Below are positions 56,081 through 64,000 of a stretch of 64,000 bases of DNA, in pieces (the first letter of the stretch is position 1; each line of letters opens with the position of its first letter). Source of the DNA: Smallanthus sonchifolius (taxonomy: Eukaryota; Streptophyta; Magnoliopsida; Asterales; Asteraceae); contig CM042030.1 of the NCBI GenBank assembly GCA_023525975.1, positions 29,320,350 to 29,384,349 on the forward strand, read 5' to 3'. Below the pieces are notes generated by a model, which ran no database searches, had not been told where the DNA came from, and saw only the letters and a list, made by a program, of their open reading frames with translations. Made by a program: the position numbers and the translations under genes.

Positions 56081-56549
56081 TGTTAGGACATAGTTTGTAA
56101 TGACAAAAGCTTTGTAATAGTTTAGATCTTATATCTTTATGTTTTTGTATGTATTAATGTTCCAAGTGTTTTTATACAAGTTGCTAGAGGCGAACTTAAC
56201 TCTAACAGAGGCGAACTTGTTAAGTTTGCCTAAGTCTATCTGAGGCGAACTTGTTAAGTTCGCTTAGTCTGTTAGAGGCGAACTTGTTAAGTTTGCCTAA
56301 TGCAGGTCAGTAGTCTATATATAGATGTTTACAGAGTCAGTTTGTAATACAGAATAGTGATCGAACAGTGAATGATAAATTGAGTCTGTAAACTCTATTG
56401 TGAATTGGAATACAAGCATGAAGTTTATTTACTTGATTGTCTTTATTGTCTTTTATGAATGCAATCATTGATTTATTGGATTCCGCACTCCGAGTTAACG
56501 ACACGTCTTATCACGAGAACGATCTGTAGAAGTGCCATGAGGACCTACA
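56081..56549 (+). repeat. Copia B right LTR
   Basis: 469 bp, TGTTAGGACATAG to GGACCTACA. Four palindrome units (about 56187-56299, first with a deleted right arm) against three in the left LTR. TATA at about 56314-56324. Confidence 0.93.
56187..56299. repeat. Copia B palindrome array, right LTR, four units
   Basis: Units at 56187 (half), 56208, 56242 and 56276, arms AGGCGAACTT and AAGTTCGCC/T or AAGTTTGCCT. Confidence 0.9.
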
Positions 56550-57642
56550 ATATCCCAATCTCTTACCGTCATTATCTTTGCCCGGTCTTGCCACATTTAA
56601 AGCACAGATTTGTTCCCATCCTACATTCACCCTCATGCCTTCCCCCGCATTTTCCACAAACCGTTGTCTCGCCTACCCTGGCCTGTTTGTCCCGAGCCCT
56701 AAATAACTTCCCACCTGAACGGTTTGCAGGAAAATCCGACTTCCTCTTGGGCTCATCCACGGTAACAACATTCAGCGCCAGATCATCAAACACTATGCCA
56801 CTCAGTTCAACCACCGAATCGTAGGTAGTAGGGGTGTTTGCCTTAACATAGGTGCGGACTTTGTTAGGTAATCCCAGAATGTAGCAGGCAATTCTCCTCT
56901 CTTTAGAAGTGACACGATGTGGCACCAGACGTGCCAGTTCATTGAACCCTGTGGTGTACTTCCGGTGCGTCATGCTCCCGGCTTTCAACCCCAAAAATTC
57001 TCTCTCTACTTTCTCGATCTCATTCCTCAGACAGAAATTCTTGATCACTTAAGTTTTCAAATCATTCCACATCATCGCGTCAACCGCCTCATCCCCCTTA
57101 GCCTGGCGCACGCCTTCCCACCAATGAGATGCTTCCTCCCTTAAGGAGTTAGTAACAAATTTCACAACCTGGTTTGATCGGCATTCGCTCAAACGAATGG
57201 CGGCTTCCATACGGATCACCCAATCAAAGGTATCCACTACGTCTTTCTTCCCAGTCAGAACAGGCGGGTCACATGCCTTAAAGGATTTGTAGTCACAACC
57301 GCGAGCAAGCGGTGCATTGATAGCCTCGTTGTTCAGGGTACCAATTGTCGGGTTTGACCCACCTACCTTATTAGCCTTTTTCAACGCTTCTGCCAATAAA
57401 TCTGGCAAGGAGGCCTTCATCATTTCAGTGAATTCGCGTGCCAAGGTTGCTTTCACTTCCGGTTCAAAAGTGAAATGTTGTTCTTCGAAGGGAGTCCGTT
57501 CACTTCCCTGCATACTGACTTCCAGTTCCATGTGGACACTTCCCTCTTCACTGTACTCCTGATGAGCAGCAGTCCTACCTCGGCCACCGGTACGACCACC
57601 AATACGGCCCCCAGCACGCCTTCCATTTCCTCTTCTCGCCAT
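56550..57642 (-). pseudogene. gag: G2 gag fused by deletion to RT
   Basis: Minus strand from ATG 57642: Arg/Gly-rich start MARRGNGRRAGGRIGGRTGG, capsid domain (SHWWEGVRQAKGDEA, HRKYTTGFNELARLVPHRV), a stop at 57049 in frame, then Cys motifs CGKCGGRHEGEC and CFKCGKTG near 56590. At 56580 the frame jumps from the knuckle into RT sequence (AKIMTV, in another frame), which continues across Copia B at 43644 with the PKTPTEIRSFLG region. The missing part is the rest of the knuckles, protease and the first half of RT. A short GCA overlap at the junction suggests microhomology repair. Confidence 0.8.
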
Positions 57643-57793
57643 TTTGTTCTATAAGACAAGGAATCCAATGTCATCACGCTAGTTAACAAATATAATTCAA
57701 CAAGTACTGTAAGATGTTAATATACACTGGCCATCTGCAATTAATCATTACACTACCCCTCGATTTCTATTTGATCACTTTTGTGATTCCATC
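57643..57793 (-). other. G2 leader remnant
   Basis: 151 bp before the G2 gag ATG on the minus strand, against about 355 bp between LTR and gag in G1. It lacks a recognisable primer-binding site, so the G2 LTR-PBS end is displaced, most simply by the G3 insertion. Confidence 0.5.
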
Positions 57794-59880
57794 TGTAAGG
57801 CCCCTTTCTTGGGTAACCTCACTTGTTGGATTTACTCATAAACATAGTCATAAATACTGAACTTAAATTAAAAACATTCATCATTCAATTACATTTCATA
57901 ACATCGGAAGTCTTAACACTTAAAAACACAACATTGTCTTAACAAACAAAAGTGGGATGTCAGTCTTGTGTCGGGTAACCTTCACGCCCTCGCATGACCT
58001 TTTCTTCCTTTACCTGAAATGTATACTAAAGTCAGCTAACGCTGGTGAGTTCTAGTTTAATGCGTTTAGATATAAACATTCTTTTCTTTACTTCATAAGT
58101 AAGCATTATTATAAAGTCATTCATATAAATACGTATTCATAGCTTTTGCTTTTCTTTCATCATTCTTTTCTTTATTATTGTGATTACATATATATATATG
58201 CGTTCACCCTTTTTCTTTCACTTTTCTTAACATTCTTTCCTTATCTTTCTTACGTGATTACATAGATATGCATTCACTTTTACTTTCTTTACCATTTATT
58301 GGTCATACACATAAGGGTGATCAACCCGCCTTTTACTGCGTATGTCACAAAGACATACGCCCTTAAGCTACCGTCGTAGCCCTTTTACTCGCCCGGTCCT
58401 AGAAACCGTCCGCCTTAACTTTTCCGTCCGGCCAACCTTCGGCCGTCCGTCTTAACCGTCCTACCGTCGTAGTCCGTCATATTCGCCCGTCTGCCATAAG
58501 GCATCCGTTTCCCACTTGAACTAATTATACAGCCGAATATTGATTTAGCGACTTACTCCACCGTAGTGGCCTTTATTTAGTCTACCTTTCTAGACTTCCT
58601 TCTCTAGCTGCATAATAGTCAAGTGGTCGTCCGTCTACCGTAGTAGTCGTTAGCTTCGTTTCCGTCCATAACGTATACTTACATTCTTCGCATGCAATAT
58701 ATATTTATAAAGCAAGGTTTCATTTATTTACGTTATACCATTCATTTATTCATTCTTTGCAAACATACGTGTCGTTCTTTGTTCGTAATTCATTATTCGC
58801 ATTCATATGTATCTACACATATACCTTAATATATCACGTATGATCACATTGACATTCATTTCATTTATTCATTTAGTGTATACAATTCAGCCCCAAAACA
58901 TTTATAAATCATTTGCACATAACTTAGAAGGGGGCACATAAAACTCACCTGATGAGTAGTTTCTGTAATACATTTAGCTGGCTACTGAGCTTCACTAATG
59001 TCACTCACGATCTGTATAATAAAGTCATATACATAAGGTAGTGCTCCTAGATGACACTAGACATTACTATGCTTGAACCTAGTAGTTTCGATTGATTAGC
59101 TTATATCGAAACTTGGTAGTTTCGATAGGTAGTTTCGATAGGCTGCTTATGTCGAAACTTGGTAGTTTCGATAAGTAGTTTCGATAGGTAGTTTCGATAA
59201 GTAACTTGTGTATTATCTTAGCTTCGGATCGGGGGCTCATATCGAAACTATAGTAGTTTCGATTGGGTCTGCATATATCGAAACTGGGTAGTTTCGATAG
59301 GTCTGCACATATCGAAACTAAGTAGTTTCGATGGACCTGCACATATCGAAACTAAGTAGTTTCGATGGGTCTGCACTTATCGCCTTCCCAAAAATCCGAA
59401 TGTTCTGCATGCGAATCTGATCATGTCGATATCTAAATTTTCTTTGATCAAAACGTTCGTTTTTCATTCTAGATGCTATACCTAAGTTCACTTTCAAGTT
59501 TCATCCGTAAAATCGTTATCTTTTAGCCAAAACCTGAAACTTCCCAAAACGAACAAAAACTCATAATGTGATCGAATCGTTACCTGGATTGTAATTCTGG
59601 TTCGGAGGTTTTGCTCACAGGAACAGCAGGAACGTTCTCCTGAATTCCCGAGTTGATCCGTCACTTTCTCTCTCTAGAGCCGAGCTCTCCTTTCTCTCTC
59701 TAAAAGTTGCGAGAGTTGGGGAAATGAGCAGGGAAGAGGGCTGCCTTGCCTCTTATGAGCAATGGGCTTCCCTCGGCCTATTGAAGCCGGGCCCAGGCCC
59801 GCTCCCTTTTTGTTTAAATGTTCTGACTAAATCACTGGTCTCGTTATGTTTATTCGTTTTATTATTTTTGGGATGTTACA
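57794..59880 (-). repeat. G3 3' LTR
   Basis: 2087 bp, minus strand TGTAACATCCC (59880) to GGGGCCTTACA (57794). It shares with G1 the CCAGCGTTAGCTGAC motif, the GGCCGAAGGTTGGCCGGACG block and GAAAC/GTTTC palindromes, but overall sequence has diverged clearly from G1. Confidence 0.85.
59084..59385. repeat. G3 palindrome array
   Basis: Units of the type ATCGAAACT..AGTAGTTTCGAT, for example TATCGAAACTAAGTAGTTTC at 59307 and 59345, about eight in all, some partly deleted to single arms (TAGTTTCGATAGG repeated at 59120-59200). Same family as G1 with a changed centre. Confidence 0.88.
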
Positions 59881-59910
59881 AGTCTCGTTAGGTTTCGTCC
59901 TCGAAACTGT

Positions 59911-62846
59911 TCATACGTTAAACAATTTAGGGTATTGTCCCCTCATCTCGTCTTCCTTTTCCCATGTAGCTTCTGACCCTTTTCTGTGCTTCCATTGTAT
60001 CTTGACTAACGGTATCAACTTATTGCGTAGTCGTTTTTCAGCTCGGTCAAGAATGGCTATTGGTTCCTCTACATAATTCAGACTATTATCCACTTCGATC
60101 TCGTCGTAAGGTATGTGAGCTGTGTCGTCAGCTAGGCACTTGCGTAAGTGGGACACGTGGAACGTAGGGTGTATTCCATTAAGCTCAACGGGTAGGTCGA
60201 GTATGTAAGCAACTTGACCCACTCTCGCTAAAATCTTGAAAGGCCCGACAAACCTTGGACTTAGTTTGCCACGCTTCCTGAATCGAATGATTCCTTTCCA
60301 CGGAGACACTTTCAATAGTACCATATCCCCTACTTGAAACTCTAAATCCCTTCTTCTCTTATCCGCGTATGATTTCTGTCTGTCTTTTGCGGCTTTCATT
60401 CGAGCCTTTATTTGGTCAAATTTCTCGGAAGTAGCTTTGACTACTTCGAGACTTGCGAAGTCCTTTTGTCCAATTCCCCCCAACAAACCGGGGTCATACA
60501 TCTCCTTCCATACAACATTTCAAATGGCGGAATGCCGATGGTTGAGTGATAGCTGTTGTTATATGAAAATTCTGCCAATGGTAGATGGCTGTCCCAACTC
60601 CCACCAAAGTCAATGATACAGGCCCGGAGCATGTCCTCCAAGGTCTGAATGGTTCTTTCAGATTGACCATCGGTCTGAGGGTGGTAAGCGGTGCTGATGT
60701 TCAGTCTAGTGCCCATCGCTTCGTTGAATTTCTTCCCAAATCTGGATGTGAATCTAGTATCCCTGTCGGACATAATTGACAGTGGCATACCATGTCTGCT
60801 CACAATTTCCTTGATAAATACTTCTGCTAGCTTTTCAGACGAAGAAGACTCACGTATTGGCAAGAAGTGAGCACTCTTTGTCAAGCGGTCGACGATCACC
60901 CAAATGGTGTCATTGCCTTTAGCTGTTCGCGGTAGCTTGGTAATGAAGTCCATTGTGATCTCCTCCCACTTCCATTCTGGTATTGGTAAAGGCTGCATTT
61001 TACCGTATGGTTTCTGGTGCTCGGCCTTAACTAGTGAACACGTTAGGCACTTGTTCACGTACTCGGTCACATCATTCTTCATGCTAGGCCACCAGTATTC
61101 TTTCTTCAAGTCTTGATACATTTTGTTTGTCCCGGGGTGGATAGAATAGCGAGACTTATGGGCCTCATCAAGTATTTTGGCTCTAAGCTCGCCAATCTTA
61201 GGTATCCACATTCGACCAAACCTAGTTCGTACACCGTATGCATTTGCATCCAAGTTCCCTTGTTGTCCTACTATTCTTTCCCGTTTCACATTTCTTTCTA
61301 ACAGCGCTTCATCTTGTGCTTTTGCTATTTCACCCATCCAATCTGGTGTTATAATCAGCTGACACGCTTTGATCCGGATAGGTGCCGATTCTTCCTTTCT
61401 ACTTAAAGCGTCGGCCACTACGTTTGCCTTGCCCGGATGGTACAATATCTCATAGTCATAGTCTTTCAGTAGCTCTAACCACCTTCTTTGTCTCATGTTT
61501 AATTCCTTTTGTTCGAAAAAGTACTTTAGGCTTTTGTGATCGGAGTAAATGGTGCATTTAACTCCATACATATAGTGCCTCCATATTTTCAACGCGAAAA
61601 CTACTGCTGCTAATTCTAGATCGTGTGTCGGGTAGTTAACCTCGTGAATCTTTAGTTGCCGCGATGCATAAGCAATTACCTTTCCTCTTTGCATGAGTAC
61701 GCACCCTAAACCTTGCCCTGAAGCGTCAGAGTAGACTACCAAGTCTTCATTTCCCTCAGGTAGTGTTAAGACTGGAGCTTGAGTTAATCGTGTCTTAAGT
61801 TCCTCAAACGCGTTGTTTTGGGTTGGACCCCATTCATACTTTACTTCCTTCCGTGTCAGTTTGGTTAGTGGCGAGGCAATTCTTGAGAAATCTTGAATGA
61901 ACCTTCGATAGTAGCCTGCCAATCCTAGAAAACTTCGTATCTCTGTTGGTGTCTTTAGGATGTTCCATTCCTTTACTGTCTCGATCTTTGCAGGATCCAC
62001 CATGATGCCGTTTGGGTTTATTACATGACCTAGGAATTGGACTTCCCTAAGCCAGAATGCGCATTTAGAGAATTTTGCGTACAACTTTTCCTGCTTTAGC
62101 ACCTCCAGAACCTCCCTTAGGTGACAGTGGTGATCACCCTCGTTTTTCGAATATACCAGTATGTCGTCTATAAAAACTATCACAGATCGATCCAACATGG
62201 GTCGACATACTCTATTCATCAAATCCATGAACGCTGCTGGTGCGTTAGTTAATTCGAAGGACATCACGAGAAACTCATAATGCCCATAACGCGTGCGAAA
62301 CGCGGTCTTTGGTACATCTTCCTCTCTTACTTTCAACTGATGGTAACCCGACCTAAGATCGATCTTTGAGAACCAACTCGCACCTTGTAGTTGATCAAAA
62401 AGGTCGTCTATCCTGGGCAGTGGGTATTTGTTCTTTACGGTTCTCTTGTTCAGTTCGCGGTAGTCAATGCACATGCGCATGCTGCCGTCCTTCTTCTTTA
62501 CAAATAGTACCGGAGCGCCCCATGGTGAGATGCTCGGTCTAATAAATCCTTTTTCTGTTAGTTCCTCTAGTTGAGACATCAATTCTTTCATTTCTGACGG
62601 AGCCAATCGGTAGGGGGCTTTGGCAACGGGCTCAGCTCCTGGCAATAAATCAATCTGAAATTCTATTTCCCGATCGGGTGGTAACCCAGGTAGATCCTCA
62701 GGGAATACTTCCAGAAAGTTGCACACCACGGGTACATTCTTGAGTTCTTTCATTTTCATTCTATCATCAATAACATATGTCAGATAAGCTTCGCAACCGC
62801 GCCTCATGTGACTTTCGGCCTTGATCATCGAGATGACGTTTGGCAT
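59911..62846 (-). pseudogene. pol: G3 pol: RT, RNase H, integrase, chromodomain; one frameshift
   Basis: Minus strand: an 801-codon frame (62846-60441) followed by a 196-codon frame (60501-59911), overlapping by a frameshift in a G-run near 60480, after CWGE. Contains the RT motif FIDDILVYS, RNase H YSDASGQGLGCVL and ADALSR, integrase SIHPGTNKMYQDL, MDFITKLPRTA, MSDRDTRF (Val to Met before the second catalytic Asp motif) and QSERT, then HVSHLRKCLADD and the chromodomain-like end. At the site of the G1 stop G3 has an arginine codon and reads through from protease to RT. Apart from the frameshift and the gag stop at 62856 it looks young. Confidence 0.9.
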
Positions 62847-62855
62847 CGTGCAATT

Positions 62856-64000
62856 CTAATCCCCATAAACCGTAATTGGACTGCCGCTAGGAGCTTTTAG
62901 GTGTATCCTCTTAAGTTTGCATATGATTTGAGCTTCGTTGGCAGCTAACCAATCCATACCCAATACTATATCGAATCCTCCTAAGGTAAGAAGGAATAAT
63001 CTAGATGGAAACTTATGTCCCTCTATTTCTATGATGCAATCCTCTGTTACTTGGAATACTGCCGAATTTTTACCCACGGCAGTTTGTACGCTAAAGGCCT
63101 TTACTATGGTGTTGATAGTGCAATCCAATTTACGACTAAATGCATTTGATATGAAGCTTTTACTAGCACCAGAGTCAAATAAAATAGCAGCATGTTCATC
63201 ATTTACTAGAAACGTACCTGATACGACATCAGGGTTTCCTCTTGCTTCTTCCTCAGTCAAGGCATAGGCACGAGTCCTTGCCTTAGGCTGTTCCTGTTCC
63301 CTATCTTTTCCCGAACCAGATTGGCCGGCCTTCCTGCAGTTCTTTGTCAAATGTCCAAACAATCCACATACTTGACACTTGACGTCTCTTACACATTCTC
63401 GGGAGAAGTGCCCCGGCTTTCCGCACTTATAGCATGTGGTGGTGCCAATTTTACATTCGCCAAGATGTTGCCTTCTACATTTCTTGCAAGTTTCATATTC
63501 ATCCAATCTTGGCTTCTTAGTTTCCGTTGTTACATTTCCCCTCCCGGTTCCTCTAGACGGGTTCTCCCACTTTCTCTTTTGGGTTTCTGTTGGTGGGTCC
63601 TCATTGGCATAATCGTCGTAGACGATTCCGCTCAGGTTCACTACCGACTCGAAGGTCGAGGGTAGGTTGGCTTTCACGTGGACACGGACCCTTTGAGGTA
63701 GGCCCTTCACATAATACTTGATCATTTGCTCTTCTGTCTCCACCAGGTGGGGTACTAGCTGAGCCAACTCATTGAATCTAGAAGTGTACTGGCGGTGTGT
63801 CTTGTTGCCAGCCTTAAGGTTTAGGAATTCATTTTCCACGCGATCAATTTCGTTCTGGGGACAAAACTTTTGAATTACCAGCTTTTTCAGTTCTTCCCAT
63901 GTCATTCTTGCAAGAGCATTTGGAGACTTTGTCCTCTGAATGTTCCTCCACCAACCTAGGGCCTCATTGGTGAAAGAATGAGCAACATATTTAACAGCCT
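62856..64000 (-). pseudogene. gag-pro: G3 gag and protease, partial at window edge
   Basis: Minus strand, open from the window edge to TAG 62856-62858. Shows the gag capsid end (RMTWEELKKLVIQKFCPQNE, QYTSRFNELAQLVPHLVE), Cys knuckles (CKKCRRQHLGEC, CYKCGKPGHFSREC, CQVCGLFGHLTKNC) and the protease LFDSGASKSFI with VLGMDWLA. The stop replaces the Trp codon found in G1 (GDWNS), a G to A change on the coding strand. The next frame resumes at once with MPNVISMIKAE. Confidence 0.88.

Larger units (their letters stand above)
43645..56549 (+). mobile_element. Ty1/Copia element B with extra ORF
   Basis: 12905 bp, LTRs 43645-44091 and 56081-56549, flanked by ATATC at 43640-43644 and 56550-56554. Order: PBS, leader, gag, PR-INT-RT-RH, 2.3 kb non-coding, extra ORF, purine tract. 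Palindromes with arms GGCGAACTT and AAGTTCGCC occur in the LTRs, the gag leader and the extra-ORF leader. The gag-pol organisation and an additional downstream ORF fit the SIRE lineage; this is inference. Nearly all stops look like single C to T changes. Confidence 0.93.
40621..57793 (-). mobile_element. Ty3/Gypsy element G2, nested and deleted
   Basis: Minus-strand element: leader 57643-57793, gag 56580-57642, pol to 41640, purine tract 41555-41568, 3' LTR 41554-40621 (truncated). Split by Copia B at 43645-56549. Between gag zinc knuckle and mid RT about 2 kb is missing at 56580. Its 5' LTR is not adjacent to the leader; the LTR at 57794 belongs to G3 by its palindrome type. Confidence 0.8.
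57794..64000 (-). mobile_element. Ty3/Gypsy chromovirus G3, runs off the right edge
   Basis: Minus-strand relative of G1: gag-protease from 64000 down to 62856, pol 62846-59911, degenerate purine tract, 3' LTR 59880-57794. Protein similarity to G1 is very high. Its 5' LTR is outside the window, so target duplication cannot be checked (CCATC at 57789-57793 is the expected repeat). Confidence 0.88.

Noticed and set aside
57794..59880. LTR taken as the 5' LTR of G2
   Set aside because: Palindrome type is that of G1/G3, not of the G2 3' LTR, and no primer-binding site follows before G2 gag.

Overview
This is nuclear DNA of a flowering plant, most probably a dicot of the daisy family (Asteraceae). 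Evidence for a plant: an intact single-exon RALF peptide gene, a PIF/Harbinger DNA transposon with a TTA target duplication, chromodomain Ty3/Gypsy elements, and Ty1/Copia elements primed by initiator tRNA-Met. The family guess rests mainly on a long extra ORF downstream of pol in two Copia elements, a type I recall from Asteraceae genomes. It is inference. There is one host gene (RALF, 3904-4260); nearly everything else is transposon, mostly LTR retrotransposons nested in one another.

Layout. 1-3234: minus-strand LTR fragments. 3691-4260: RALF gene. 4292-6633: non-autonomous Harbinger element 31 bp after the RALF stop. 7040-7980: decayed Harbinger-type ORF. About 8000-10240: decayed Copia (D). 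10241-20639: old Gypsy LTR (G4) split by Copia A (10488-19950, duplication AAATC). 20640-40620: minus-strand Gypsy G0, whose 3' LTR holds Copia C (23432-26089, duplication ATGAT) and whose interior holds plus-strand integrase debris (G5) split by the young Gypsy G1 (27898-37044, duplication CCTGC). 40621-57793: minus-strand Gypsy G2, split by Copia B (43645-56549, duplication ATATC). 57794-64000: minus-strand Gypsy G3, probably inserted in the G2 leader and running off the window.

Function. The Gypsy elements encode gag, aspartic protease, reverse transcriptase/RNase H, integrase and a C-terminal chromodomain-like region. Copia B encodes gag, protease, integrase, reverse transcriptase and RNase H, then after about 2.3 kb of non-coding DNA a further ORF of about 1000 codons in the position an env gene would take. 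Copia A has gag and an even longer homologous extra ORF but no pol. G1 is nearly intact and young (LTRs of equal length with three differences seen by eye); a single in-frame TGA splits its gag-pol frame.

Most unusual feature. Every LTR family well enough preserved to judge carries its own array of short, near-perfect palindromes of about 16-26 bp. The sequences differ between families (cores GCTGATAAGCTTATCAGC in Copia A, GCGAACTT..AAGTTCGC in Copia B, GCGTACTT..AAGTACGC in Copia C, CGAAACTA..TAGTTTCG in G1/G3, CGACACTAGAGTGTCG in G2) but the architecture is the same. In Copia B and C the arrays end 16-18 bp upstream of the LTR TATA box. In Copia A and B the family motif recurs in the leader of the extra ORF, and in Copia B also in the gag leader. 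Array copy number differs by one unit between the two LTRs of A, B and C. This looks like a repeatedly evolved cis-acting module and is the best candidate for an undescribed system here.
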